A stretch of 51,086 nt of DNA from a bacterium (GCA_029009515.1 JAQXJZ010000138.1:1-51086); one strand, 5' to 3'; counted from the stretch's first letter, positions 7,349-15,862 are shown. Notes: generated by a model not told the origin, from the letters alone. Made by a program: numbers and translations.

Positions 7349-9093
7349 AAAAGAACGTCATCCGCAAAGATACGCTTGTGCGTATCCTCGGCTATGTGGG
7401 CCGCAACCAGCGTTACCTCATCTTCTCTCTGATCCTCAGCCTCATCACCGTGGCCTCCACGCTCTATGTGCCCATTCTCACCGGCAGCGCGGTGGATCTG
7501 CTGCTGGGCCCGGGACAGGTGGATTTCAGCCTGCTGTGGCCCATCCTTCTCACCATCTGCGCGCTGGTGCTCATCACCGCGCTGGCGCAGTGGCTGACCG
7601 GCCTTTGCAACAACCGCATGACCTACGCCACCGTGCGCGATATCCGCGCCGACGCCTTTCGCCATCTGCAGAAGCTGCCGCTGAGCTATCTGGACCAGAC
7701 CCCCACCGGCGATGTGGTCAGCCGCGTGATTGCTGATGTGGATCAGTTTGCCGACGGCCTGCTCATGGGCTTCACGCAGCTGTTCACGGGCGTTCTCACC
7801 ATCGTCGGCACGCTGTTTTTCATGTTCTCGGTCAACTGGATCATCGCGCTGGCGGTGGTGGTCATCACGCCGCTGAGCTTTGTGGTGGCTTCGTTCATCG
7901 CCAAGCGCACGTTCTCCTTCTTCTCTCAGCAGACCAAGGTGCGCGGCGAGCAGACCGCCATCATCGACGAGATGATTTCCAACCAGAAGGTGGTACGCGC
8001 CTTCGGGATGGAGGACGAGGTGCAGAAGCAGTTTGACGATGTGAACAGGAGACTGCAGAAATGCAGCCTCAAGGCCATCTTCTACTCCTCCATCACCAAT
8101 CCCTCCACCCGCTTCGTCAACTCGCTGGTGTATGCCTGCGTGGGCGTTGCGGGCGCTGTGGTGGCCATTGTCACCGGCGGCATCACGGTGGGTCAGCTGT
8201 CGGCGTTTCTCAGCTATGCCAACCAGTACACCAAGCCGTTTAACGAGATCTCCGGCGTGGTGACGGAGCTGCAGAGCGCGCTGGCCTGCGCATCGCGCGT
8301 GTTTGCGCTCATCGACCAGCCCGCCGAAACGGCGGATGCACCCGCAGAGCTTCAGCAGGTGGATGGCTCTGTGGCGCTTGAGGACGTCAGCTTCTCCTAC
8401 GTACCGGAGCGCAAGCTCATCCAGCACTTCAACCTGAATGTGCAGCCCGGCCAGCGCATTGCCATCGTAGGCCCCACCGGCTGCGGCAAAACCACGCTCA
8501 TCAACCTGCTCATGCGCTTCTATGACGTGAACGAAGGCAAGATCAGCGTGGGCGGCCAGTGCATCATGGATGTGAGCCGCCAAAGCCTGCGCAGCGCCTA
8601 CGGCATGGTGCTGCAGGATACGTGGCTCAAGTCCGGCACCATCCGCGACAACATCCTCATGGGCCGCGAGGACGCAACCGAGGAAGAGATCGTCGCTGCG
8701 GCCAAGGCCACGCATGCGCACAGCTTCATCAAGCGCCTGCCCGACGGCTACGATACCCGCATCGGCGAGGACGGCGGCAGCCTGAGCCAGGGCCAGAAGC
8801 AGCTTTTGTGCATCACCCGCGTCATGCTCTCCCTGCCGCCCATGCTGATCCTGGACGAGGCGACCTCCTCCATCGATACCCGCACCGAGATGCGCATCCA
8901 GCGTGCGTTTGAAAAACTCATGACCGGCCGCACCAGCTTCATCGTGGCGCACCGCCTGTCCACCATCGAAAACGCCGACGTCATCCTGGTGATGAACGAG
9001 GGCAACGTGATTGAGCAGGGTTCTCATGAGGAGCTGCTGAAGAAGGACGGCTTCTATGCAAAGCTGTACCGCAGCCAGTTTGAGGCCGCATAA
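7345..9093 (+). CDS. ABC exporter half-transporter, catalytic-site subunit
   Basis: 582-residue TMD-NBD half-transporter, the second subunit of the pair. The TMD covers about residues 15-325. The NBD has Walker A GPTGCGKTT, a slightly changed signature LSQGQ, Walker B LILDEATSSID with the catalytic Glu, and a proper H-loop IVAHRLSTI. This subunit therefore supplies the Walker B Glu and H-loop His of the one competent ATP site, while the upstream partner supplies the LSGGQ signature to it. Known heterodimeric exporters are built in the same way. AAGGAGG precedes the ATG, which overlaps the previous stop. A repeat and a strong hairpin follow. Confidence 0.94.
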   Translation: MKKNVIRKDTLVRILGYVGRNQRYLIFSLILSLITVASTLYVPILTGSAVDLLLGPGQVDFSLLWPILLTICALVLITALAQWLTGLCNNRMTYATVRDIRADAFRHLQKLPLSYLDQTPTGDVVSRVIADVDQFADGLLMGFTQLFTGVLTIVGTLFFMFSVNWIIALAVVVITPLSFVVASFIAKRTFSFFSQQTKVRGEQTAIIDEMISNQKVVRAFGMEDEVQKQFDDVNRRLQKCSLKAIFYSSITNPSTRFVNSLVYACVGVAGAVVAIVTGGITVGQLSAFLSYANQYTKPFNEISGVVTELQSALACASRVFALIDQPAETADAPAELQQVDGSVALEDVSFSYVPERKLIQHFNLNVQPGQRIAIVGPTGCGKTTLINLLMRFYDVNEGKISVGGQCIMDVSRQSLRSAYGMVLQDTWLKSGTIRDNILMGREDATEEEIVAAAKATHAHSFIKRLPDGYDTRIGEDGGSLSQGQKQLLCITRVMLSLPPMLILDEATSSIDTRTEMRIQRAFEKLMTGRTSFIVAHRLSTIENADVILVMNEGNVIEQGSHEELLKKDGFYAKLYRSQFEAA

Positions 9094-9103
9094 GGGGGAT
9101 GCT

Positions 9104-9157
9104 GGAGGGCGCTGCCCTCCAGGCCACCTGCCAAAGGGCTTTGCCCTTTGGAATCCC
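9104..9157 (+). repeat. Two-hairpin intergenic repeat, copy 1
   Basis: Two perfect inverted repeats in tandem followed by AATCCC. The first is GGAGGGC-GCT-GCCCTCC (9104-9120) and the second CCAAAGGGC-TTT-GCCCTTTGG (9131-9151). The same layout with different stem sequences occurs at 50899-50950. It lies just after the ABC pair and before the terminator. Related GGGCTTTGCCC-type intergenic elements are common in Firmicute genomes; their role is unknown to me. Confidence 0.6.
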
Positions 9158-9171
9158 ATCTTGAAAATAAC

Positions 9172-9212
9172 AAAAAGGACGCTTTCCTTGTTTAGGGAAG
9201 TGTCCTTTTCTT
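9172..9212. terminator. Bidirectional terminator between the ABC pair and the PerM-like gene
   Basis: About 15 paired bases, AAAAGGAC..TTTCC / GGGAA..GTCCTTTT, with a 7-base loop. A-rich and T-rich flanks lie on both sides, so it can end transcripts from both converging genes. Confidence 0.8.
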
Positions 9213-9220
9213 GTCAGTTG

Positions 9221-10354
9221 TTATTGCGGATCGATCAGCTTCTGCCTGAGTTTTACGTCCACGTCCTCACGCAGCAGCTGATAGCATACCGACGTGAGCG
9301 GAATGAACAAAAGCATGCCCAGAATGCCCAGCAGGCCTTCGCCCAATACCACGGCAAACAGCACCCAGATGGACGGCAGGCCGATGGCGTTGCCCATCAC
9401 CCTCGGATACACCAGGTTGCCTTCCAGCTGCTGCACAATGAGGAACACCGCCAGGAAGATCAGCGCCTGCATGGGGTTGACCACCAGAATGAGGAAGGCT
9501 CCCACGGCGCAGCCCATCCACGCGCCCACCACGGGAATGAGCGCCGTGACAGCGATAAACACGCTGATCAGGAGCACATACGGCATGCGCAGAATCGACA
9601 GCACGATGAAGAACATGCCGCCCAGAATGAGCGCCTCCAGGCACTGGCCGGTGATGAAGCTGGCAAACGTGCGTCTGGAAAGGCCAGCCACGTGCAGGAT
9701 GCGCTCCACGCGCTCCGGCTTGAGATAGGCCTTCATCAGCTTCTTCCCCTGTGCCGCCAGCCGCTCCTTGCCCAGCAGGAAGTAGATGACGAACATCAAC
9801 GTGAAGAACACATCCAGAATGTTGGTGTACACCGAGCCAATCAGGCTGCCGGAGAAGGCTACGCCCTTAAGGGCAAAGTTGAGCGCCTTTTGCAGCATGG
9901 CGTTCAGCTCGTCGCCGGTGGGCATGGTGAATTTGCCACTCAGCCATTCTCCCAGCTGCACCTCGTACTGCGCAAGCCACGCTTCCAGCTTCTGAACAGC
10001 CACGGGAATGGCGCGCACCAGCGTTTCCACCGTGTTGATGAGCTCCGGAATGACCAGCGCCAGCACCAGATACACGATGAAGATGGCAAGCAGAAACACC
10101 ATCACCAGAGCGACGGGGCGCTTCCACCTGCTCAGAGCAGGCTTTTTGTCCATGCCTTTCAGTACCTTGCGTTCAAAAAAGCTCATGGGTACATTGAGCA
10201 CAAAGGCCAGTGCCGCGCCCAGAATGAAGGGCGACAGAATGAGCCACAGTTTTTGCACAAAGCCAACTACCGCGCCGATATTGCCCAGCAAAAACCACAC
10301 GACCAGCAATGCCGTGCCAAGCCGCAGATAATCCCGCAGTTTCTTTCGTTCCAT
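9221..10354 (-). CDS. AI-2E family (PerM/YtvI-type) membrane protein
   Basis: 377-residue polytopic membrane protein with about eight hydrophobic segments, two near the N-terminus and a cluster from residue 150 onward. A central soluble stretch lies at about residues 85-145. Family hallmarks include the FITGQCLEALILGGMFF and ALIPVVGAWMG segments and a GNLVYPRVMG motif near the C-terminus. Members export small molecules or act as Na+/H+ antiporters, and B. subtilis YtvI has a sporulation role; substrate here is unknown. I chose ATG 10354 (MERKKLRDYL) because GGGAGG lies 7 bases upstream, rather than the in-frame start at 10375. It follows spoIVA on the same strand, so co-expression in the mother cell is possible. 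Confidence 0.88.
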   Translation of the reverse strand: MERKKLRDYLRLGTALLVVWFLLGNIGAVVGFVQKLWLILSPFILGAALAFVLNVPMSFFERKVLKGMDKKPALSRWKRPVALVMVFLLAIFIVYLVLALVIPELINTVETLVRAIPVAVQKLEAWLAQYEVQLGEWLSGKFTMPTGDELNAMLQKALNFALKGVAFSGSLIGSVYTNILDVFFTLMFVIYFLLGKERLAAQGKKLMKAYLKPERVERILHVAGLSRRTFASFITGQCLEALILGGMFFIVLSILRMPYVLLISVFIAVTALIPVVGAWMGCAVGAFLILVVNPMQALIFLAVFLIVQQLEGNLVYPRVMGNAIGLPSIWVLFAVVLGEGLLGILGMLLFIPLTSVCYQLLREDVDVKLRQKLIDPQ

Positions 10355-10445
10355 ATTGATCCTCCCATGCCGCAAAGCAGTACAGGGTTATCATATCACA
10401 TCTTGGCTCAGTCAACGCCCTCGTATGGGAAAGTTTACACTCCCG

Positions 10446-11927
10446 TCACAAAAGGATGCAGATCATGCCGCCGTTCCCCTCGTTGATGATGCGCGAAAGC
10501 GTCTCCTGCACCTTTTCCTGCGCGTCGGCAGGCATGCGCATGAGCTTGTTGCTCAAGCCTTCGCGCACCAGCTCGTGCAGGGATTTGCCAAAGAAGTTGG
10601 TGTTCCAGATACTCTGCGGGTCGTTCTGGAATTCCTCCAGCAGGTATTTCACCAGCTCTTCGGATTGCTTCTCCGTGCCCACAACGGGCGATACCTCCGT
10701 TTCGATATCCACGCGGATCATGTGCAGCGACGGAGCGTTGGCCTTGAGTTTTACGCCAAAGCGGCTGCCCTGCTGCACAATCTGCGGCTCCTGCAGGGTG
10801 AGCTCGCTCATGGAGGGCGTTACAAGCCCGTAGCCGGTTTCGCGCACGCTGCGCAGCGCCTCGGCCACGTGGTCGTATTCCGTCTTGGCGGCCACCAGTT
10901 CCTTCATCAGCCTCAGCAGATGCGCATCGCCCCGGATCTCCGTGCCGCACTCCTCGCCCAGCACGCGGTTGAACAGCCCCTCCTTCAGCGGCAGGGCGTA
11001 TTTCAGCCTGCCTTCTCCCAGATCAATACCGTCGCCTGTCAGCCCATCCGAATAGGGCGACTGTGCAAACGCCTGGGCAAACACGGCGTGATCCTGCATG
11101 CGGTTCACCTGCTCCGCGCCTGCGCGCACCTGTTCCAGTACGTGCTGCACCAGCCAGTGGTTTTCGTCCAGCGCATTCAGCCAGCCCGGCGCGGCGATGC
11201 GGATTTCGCGCAGCGGGAACTGGTACAGCACCTGCTCAAACACATCCAGAATGTCCGACAGCTCCATCTCCCGCGCATTGAGCGCCATGACCGGCACCTC
11301 ATAGCGGGTGGTGAGCTTTTCGCGCAGAAGCTGCGTATCGCGCGCATCGGGCGTGCGGGAATTGAGCAGCACCACAAATGGCTTGCCCAGTTCCTTGAGC
11401 TCCTTCACCACACGTTCCTCGGCCTGTACGTAGCTTTCGCGCGGCAGATCCGCCACGGTTCCGTCGGTAGTGACAACCAGCCCGATGGTGGCATGTTCGG
11501 CAATCACCTTGCGCGTGCCGATCTCCGCCGCCTGCTCAAAGGGGATATCGTGATCAAACCACGGCGTGTGCACCATGCGAGATGCGCCGTCCTCCTCAAT
11601 GCCCAGCGCCCCATCCACCAGATAGCCCACGCTGTCCACCATGCGCACGCGCACGCTGGCCTGATCATCCAAAGAGATGCTCACCGCTTCTCCGGGCACA
11701 AACTTGGGCTGCGTGGTCATGATGGTGCGCCCGCTGCCGGACTGGGGCAGCTCGTCGGCAATGCGCTCGCGTCTGGGGCCGTCTGCCATGTGGTCCAGCA
11801 CCAGCTTTTCCATCATGCGGCTGATGAGCGTGCTCTTGCCGGTTCTCACCGGGCCCACAACCCCGATATATACATCGCCGTCCGTTCTCTGCGCAATGTC
11901 CTGATACAGGTCAAACGTTCCTTCCAT
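10446..11927 (-). CDS. spoIVA: Stage IV sporulation protein A, spore coat morphogenetic ATPase
   Basis: Forms the ATP-driven basement layer on which the spore coat assembles around the forespore. The 493 residues match B. subtilis SpoIVA (492). It opens with an IAQRTDGDVYIGVVG segment, has Walker A GPVRTGKST at about 25-33, and ends GGMICILL, close to the conserved SpoIVA C-terminus that binds SpoVM at the forespore surface. I chose ATG 11927 because AGGAGG lies 10 bases upstream and homology starts there. A sigma-E-like promoter is seen at 11961-11990, as expected for a mother-cell gene. The PerM-like gene follows after 91 bases. Confidence 0.97.
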   Translation of the reverse strand: MEGTFDLYQDIAQRTDGDVYIGVVGPVRTGKSTLISRMMEKLVLDHMADGPRRERIADELPQSGSGRTIMTTQPKFVPGEAVSISLDDQASVRVRMVDSVGYLVDGALGIEEDGASRMVHTPWFDHDIPFEQAAEIGTRKVIAEHATIGLVVTTDGTVADLPRESYVQAEERVVKELKELGKPFVVLLNSRTPDARDTQLLREKLTTRYEVPVMALNAREMELSDILDVFEQVLYQFPLREIRIAAPGWLNALDENHWLVQHVLEQVRAGAEQVNRMQDHAVFAQAFAQSPYSDGLTGDGIDLGEGRLKYALPLKEGLFNRVLGEECGTEIRGDAHLLRLMKELVAAKTEYDHVAEALRSVRETGYGLVTPSMSELTLQEPQIVQQGSRFGVKLKANAPSLHMIRVDIETEVSPVVGTEKQSEELVKYLLEEFQNDPQSIWNTNFFGKSLHELVREGLSNKLMRMPADAQEKVQETLSRIINEGNGGMICILL

Positions 11928-11960
11928 GCCGTTCACTCCTCCTTGCATTCGCCTGTCAAA

Positions 11961-11990
11961 ACCCTATGCCGCTTTCGCATTTTGTATCAC
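11961..11990 (-). promoter_or_regulatory. Candidate sigma-E promoter of spoIVA
   Basis: On the minus strand GTGATAC (-35-like, 11984-11990), 15 bases, then CATAGGGT (-10-like, 11961-11968). This fits the sigma-E pattern (xxATAxx, 14-15 bases, CATAxxxT) and lies 34 bases before the spoIVA start. spoIVA is sigma-E dependent in Bacillus. The match was found by eye. Confidence 0.5.
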
Positions 11991-12067
11991 AGCGAAAAAA
12001 AGAATGAAAAAATGCGCGCGATGCGTTATACTAATGGAGAACCGATCAAACGACAGGAGGAATCCCT

Positions 12068-12430
12068 GTGAACCATATGCCCGAGGAGGTCAGCCGTGCG
12101 GCCGACGCGCTGGTCAAAGCCATCGAAAACACGGACAGTTATCAGGAATACGCGCAGCTGAAGGAAAGCGTGATGGCCGACGAGGTCAACCGCCGTTTGC
12201 TGGACAGGCTCAGCCGTGCGCAGAGCGCGCTGCAGATGGCTGCGCTGGCCGGAAGCGAGCCGCGCGAAGAGGACGCTGCCGAGTTTGAAAAGCTGAGCAC
12301 CCTTCTCTACCAGAGCCCGGAAATCACCGATTATCTGCTGGCGCAGATGAGGGTGCAGCAGCTGGTGGCGCAAACCATGCAGCGCGTGACTGAAGGCGCG
12401 GGCATCAGCATTGACATCAAAGAAGCCTAA
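12068..12430 (+). CDS. YlbF/YmcA family regulatory protein
   Basis: 120-residue, mostly alpha-helical, charged protein of the Com_YlbF family. B. subtilis members YlbF, YmcA and YaaT form a complex that affects RNase Y activity, biofilm formation, competence and sporulation. The conserved pattern of AxxLxxAIxxTxxYxxY near residues 12-28 and a C-terminal helix region is visible. I take the GTG at 12068 as the start because AGGAGG lies 7 bases upstream; the in-frame ATG at 12077 is the alternative. A promoter-like TATACT (12027-12032) with ATGAAA 17 bases earlier lies upstream. mltG follows after 11 bases. Confidence 0.8.
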   Translation: MNHMPEEVSRAADALVKAIENTDSYQEYAQLKESVMADEVNRRLLDRLSRAQSALQMAALAGSEPREEDAAEFEKLSTLLYQSPEITDYLLAQMRVQQLVAQTMQRVTEGAGISIDIKEA

Positions 12431-12441
12431 GGAGGAATCCC

Positions 12442-13632
12442 ATGCGTCAAAGACGCGATTACAACAAGGAATACGACCACGAAACCCTGCGTGATGAGCG
12501 CAGGTACGGCTTTTACTGGTACAGCGGCCTGTGGCGCATCCTGCGCCCCATGCTGGTGTTTGCCGGAGCGCTGCTGATTGTGTTTGGCCTGGTGGCGGGC
12601 GCGTGGCAGTCCATCGAGGACAATTTCCTGAGCCCCGTCAATCCGGCGGATGAAACTGAGATTGCCTTTTCCGTGGAAAACGGCAACAGCCTCACCCGCG
12701 TGGCCAACAACCTCAAAAAGCAGGAGCTGATCAAAAACAGCACCGTCTTCAAGTATTACTGTGACTTTGCAGGCCTCGGCCAGAAGATCCAGGCGGGCGA
12801 TTATCTCATCAAGCGCAGCATGGACATGTTTGAGATTGCCGACCTGCTCACCACCGGCGATGGCCAGCCCATTACCACCGATATCACCATCATTCCCGGC
12901 ACCACCATCGAAACCATTGCGGCCGATCTCAAAAACAAGGGTATCTTCAAGGACGAAAGCGAGTTCCTGAATATCTGCCGCACCGGCGAAGGCGTGCAGG
13001 ACTACTACTTCATTGCCGACGCCCTCAAAACCGTTGATACCTCCAGTCGCAAGTACCTGCTGGAGGGCTATCTGGCCCCCAACACCTACGAGATCTACAC
13101 CGACGCAACGCCCATCTCCATCATCAAAAAGCTTTTGTCCCAGACGGACAAGGTGTTCTCCTCCGACTGGCAGAGCCGTGCGCAGGAGCTGGAGATGACC
13201 ATGGATCAGGTGATCACCCTGGCTTCCATGATCGAAAAGGAAGCCAAGAAAGCGGACTTTGCCAAGGTATCTGCCGTGTTCCACAACCGTCTGAAGGACG
13301 GCATGAAGCTGCAGAGCGACCCCACCATCCACTATGTAACCGGCGAAAGGCGCATGAGCCTGCGCTCCAGCGATCTGGCTGTGGAATCGCCCTACAACAC
13401 CTACCGCGTCACCGGTCTGCCCGCTGGCCCCATCTGCAATCCTTCTCCGGAGGCCATCAATGCGGCGCTGTATCCGGACGAGAGCTATGTGGCCGAAAAA
13501 TACCTGTACTTCTGCAGCACCGATCCTTCCACCGGCACGCTGCACTTCAGCCGCACGCTGGAAGAGCATGAGCGCGCGGTGGAGATTTACGCGCCGCTGT
13601 GGCAGGCGTACGACGCAGAACGAGGGCTGTAA
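12442..13632 (+). CDS. mltG: Endolytic peptidoglycan transglycosylase MltG
   Basis: Membrane-anchored lytic transglycosylase that cuts nascent glycan strands and sets their length. The 396-residue protein has a short cytoplasmic N-terminus, one membrane helix at about residues 36-58, a LysM-like region and the YceG catalytic domain. Family motifs are LEGYLAPNTYE, ASMIEKEA with the catalytic Glu, FHNRL, LQSDPTIHY and the GPICNPS segment. In LEGYLAPNTYE, AP replaces the more usual FP. AGGAGG lies 6 bases before the ATG. The U32 gene starts 3 bases after the stop, indicating one operon. Confidence 0.95.
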   Translation: MRQRRDYNKEYDHETLRDERRYGFYWYSGLWRILRPMLVFAGALLIVFGLVAGAWQSIEDNFLSPVNPADETEIAFSVENGNSLTRVANNLKKQELIKNSTVFKYYCDFAGLGQKIQAGDYLIKRSMDMFEIADLLTTGDGQPITTDITIIPGTTIETIAADLKNKGIFKDESEFLNICRTGEGVQDYYFIADALKTVDTSSRKYLLEGYLAPNTYEIYTDATPISIIKKLLSQTDKVFSSDWQSRAQELEMTMDQVITLASMIEKEAKKADFAKVSAVFHNRLKDGMKLQSDPTIHYVTGERRMSLRSSDLAVESPYNTYRVTGLPAGPICNPSPEAINAALYPDESYVAEKYLYFCSTDPSTGTLHFSRTLEEHERAVEIYAPLWQAYDAERGL

Positions 13633-13635
13633 AAC

Positions 13636-14877
13636 ATGAACAAGCAAAAGATGGAACTGCTCGCGCCCGTAGGCGGTATGGAGCAATTGCGCGCCGCTGT
13701 GCGCTTTGGCGCGGATGCGGTATACGGCGGCATGAAGAGCTACGGCCTTCGCGCCTTTGCCGGCAATTTTGATCCCACACAGCTGCGCGAGGCCGTGCGC
13801 TTTGCGCATGCAAACAACGTCAAATTCTACGTGACCATGAACATTCTGCCCACAGATGCGGACATGCAGGGCTTTCTGGTTGCTGCGCAGGATGCGCTGG
13901 ATGCAGGCGTGGATGCGGCCATCGTCAGCGATATCGGTGCGGCGCTCATGCTGCACGAGGAGCTGCCCGGGCTGCCCATTCACATCAGCACGCAGGCCAA
14001 TGTGCTCAACGCCCGCACGGCGGAGCACTTCCACCGCATGATGGGCGCCGAGCGTATCGTGCTTTCGCGCGAGCTTTCCATGGCGGATATCGCCTCCATG
14101 CGTCAAGCTCTGCCCCAGGAACTGGAGCTGGAGGCCTTTGTGCACGGCGCGATGTGCGTGGCCTACAGCGGCCGCTGCCTGCTTTCCAACGCCCTCACCG
14201 GCCGCAGCGGCAACCGCGGCGCATGCGCCCAGCCCTGCCGCTGGCAGTATCATCTGGTGGAGGAAAAGCGCCCCGGCGAATACCTGCCCGTGTGCGAGGA
14301 TGAGCGCGGCACCTATCTGTACTCCGCTTATGACCTGTGCATGCTGCCCCATCTGCACGAGCTTCAGAAAGCGGGCGTCATCAGCCTCAAGATCGAAGGC
14401 CGCATGAAGACGGCGTATTATGTGGCCACCGTGGTATCCGCCTACCGCCGCGCGCTGGATCTGCTGGAAAACAAAGGCGAGGAAGCCTTCCTGGCTGCTG
14501 TTCCTGCATTGATGGAGGAGCTGCGCAAGGCCAGCCACCGCGCAAGCAACACCGGCTTTTACTACGGCGCGCCCGAACCGGCTGCCGGAGCGGAAGGGTT
14601 TTCGCAGAGCATGGAATACGTGGGTGATTTCATCGCTCCGCAGGACGAAAATGGCGAGGCGCTCATCCGCCTGAAAAACCGCTTCTATGTGGGTGATGAG
14701 CTGGAAGCCCTCACGCCTGCGGGTTCTCAGCGCTTCACGGTGGAAAAGATGACGCTGGAAGCGACCGGCGAACATGTGCAGACCGCCTCTGTGGCCGGTA
14801 CGCTCATCCGCATTCCCGTGCCCTTCCCTGTGGATAACGGCGACCTGCTGCGCGGCCCTAACCGCAATCACCGCTGA
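13636..14877 (+). CDS. U32 peptidase-family protein, probable tRNA hydroxylation factor
   Basis: 413 residues. The U32 signature is present as LEAFVHGAMCVAYSGRC followed by SGNRGACAQPCRW, including the cysteines that probably bind an iron-sulfur cluster. Members were first called collagenase-like proteases. TrhP (tRNA U34 5-hydroxylation) and RlhA (23S rRNA C2501 hydroxylation) are the best-studied relatives, acting with prephenate. The mltG-U32 order is common in Clostridia and fits a housekeeping RNA-modification role better than secretion, as there is no signal peptide. Which of the U32 subfamilies it belongs to needs a tree. Confidence 0.88.
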   Translation: MNKQKMELLAPVGGMEQLRAAVRFGADAVYGGMKSYGLRAFAGNFDPTQLREAVRFAHANNVKFYVTMNILPTDADMQGFLVAAQDALDAGVDAAIVSDIGAALMLHEELPGLPIHISTQANVLNARTAEHFHRMMGAERIVLSRELSMADIASMRQALPQELELEAFVHGAMCVAYSGRCLLSNALTGRSGNRGACAQPCRWQYHLVEEKRPGEYLPVCEDERGTYLYSAYDLCMLPHLHELQKAGVISLKIEGRMKTAYYVATVVSAYRRALDLLENKGEEAFLAAVPALMEELRKASHRASNTGFYYGAPEPAAGAEGFSQSMEYVGDFIAPQDENGEALIRLKNRFYVGDELEALTPAGSQRFTVEKMTLEATGEHVQTASVAGTLIRIPVPFPVDNGDLLRGPNRNHR

Positions 14878-14904
14878 ATTTCCAGTCTGTTCACACTTTT
14901 CCCC

Positions 14905-14933
14905 TTGTACTTTGTTCCATGATTTGATATAAT
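14905..14933 (+). promoter_or_regulatory. Sigma-A promoter of yajC
   Basis: TTGTAC (14905-14910), 17 bases, TATAAT (14928-14933), 36 bases before the yajC ATG. It lies in the 92-base gap after the U32 gene, so yajC forms its own transcription unit. Confidence 0.75.
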
Positions 14934-14969
14934 TGCAACGTTGACTTTTTGGAAAGGGGATCCCCGACA

Positions 14970-15359
14970 ATGACTGATATCATCCTGGCTCTGACTGAAG
15001 CTGCTCCCGCTGCTGCCGCTGACGCCGCCGCTGCTGGCGCTGAAGCCATGCCCGCTCCCGGTGCTGGCGAACTGATCGGCATGCTGTTCCCGCTGATCCT
15101 GATGTTCGTGATCTTCTACTTCATGCTGATCCGTCCGCAGAAGAAAAAGGACAAGAAGGTCAAGGAAATGCTGGCTGCCCTCAAGCACGGCGACCGCATC
15201 TGCACCATCGGCGGCATCTATGGCACCATCACCGGCATCAAGGACGACACCATCGAGCTGGCTGTGAGCAACGAAAACACCAAGCTGATCGTCGCCCGCT
15301 GGGCCATCCGCAACGTGGAAGAAGTGACCATCGAGAACGACAGCGAAGTGCTGAACTAA
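14970..15359 (+). CDS. yajC: Preprotein translocase subunit YajC
   Basis: Accessory membrane protein of the Sec translocase, associated with SecDF. The 129 residues start with an Ala/Pro-rich stretch (about 8-30). A single membrane helix (about 31-52, LIGMLFPLILMFVIFYFM) comes next, then the family hallmark LIRPQKKKDKK and a small soluble domain with GGIYGTITGI. The Ala-rich N-terminal extension is longer than in most YajC proteins. I chose ATG 14970; an in-frame TTG at 14949 overlaps the ribosome binding site. A terminator-like hairpin follows. Confidence 0.93.
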   Translation: MTDIILALTEAAPAAAADAAAAGAEAMPAPGAGELIGMLFPLILMFVIFYFMLIRPQKKKDKKVKEMLAALKHGDRICTIGGIYGTITGIKDDTIELAVSNENTKLIVARWAIRNVEEVTIENDSEVLN

Positions 15360-15375
15360 TCGTTCGTGATATCAT

Positions 15376-15432
15376 CAAAACCTCCCCCATTCGCATATGC
15401 TTTAAGCAAAGCGAACGAGGGAGGTTTTTTGA
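15376..15432 (+). terminator. Terminator after yajC, overlapping the next ribosome binding site
   Basis: AAACCTCCC..ATTCGC pairs with GCGAACGAGGGAGGTTT and is followed by a T-run. The right arm also contains GGGAGG, the ribosome binding site of the next gene, which starts at 15434. Folding would therefore hide that site. Confidence 0.7.
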
Positions 15433-15433
15433 T

Positions 15434-15862
15434 ATGCCTGTTTCTTACCAGACGCCGGGCGCCACACGCACCACGCGCCGCCGCAGCAGAAGGCGGCAAA
15501 CCACCATCTGGGCGCAGCTGTTCAAGGGGCTTTTGTGCTCCGTGGCCGTCACGCTGATTTGCGTATTGCTCTTTGCCCTGCTCATGCAGTGGCTCAGGCC
15601 GTCGGACAGCGCCATCCGCATTGTCAACCAGCTCATCAAGCTGGGCGCCATCTTTGCAGGCATCAAGATCATGCTGGGCCGTGACCGCGAGCGCGGGCTG
15701 ATGCTGGGCGCGCTGCTGGGACTATGCTACATGGGCATTGGCGTGGCGCTCTATGCGCTCCTCAGCGGCCAGCAGCTGCCCTTTACCGCCTACCTGAGCG
15801 ATATTGCCATGGGCGTGGCAGGCGGCGGCATCTGCGGGGCCATTCTGTCCGGGATGAAATGA
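15434..15862 (+). CDS. TIGR04086-type small membrane protein (YrzE-like)
   Basis: 142 residues. A basic N-terminus (RRRSRRRQ at about 15-22) is followed by four hydrophobic segments at about 30-52, 65-80, 88-108 and 117-140, which fits the TIGR04086 family often found beside yajC in Clostridia. Function is unknown. The basic tail should stay in the cytoplasm. Its GGGAGG site lies within the 3' arm of the yajC terminator hairpin, so translation may depend on read-through and unfolding. A strong hairpin follows the stop. Confidence 0.72.
   Translation: MPVSYQTPGATRTTRRRSRRRQTTIWAQLFKGLLCSVAVTLICVLLFALLMQWLRPSDSAIRIVNQLIKLGAIFAGIKIMLGRDRERGLMLGALLGLCYMGIGVALYALLSGQQLPFTAYLSDIAMGVAGGGICGAILSGMK

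Noticed and set aside
9104..9157. Treating the two-hairpin repeat as a simple terminator
   Set aside because: It has no T-run and a separate strong terminator follows; the same layout recurs after era.
7321..9159. 612-codon open frame antisense to the second ABC exporter gene
   Set aside because: Same composition artefact; the plus-strand frame holds all ABC motifs.
12427..14970. 847-codon open frame on the minus strand opposite mltG and the U32 gene
   Set aside because: It lies fully antisense to two well-supported genes, has a low-complexity His/Gly/Ala-rich composition typical of reversed GC-rich codons, and has no recognisable motif.
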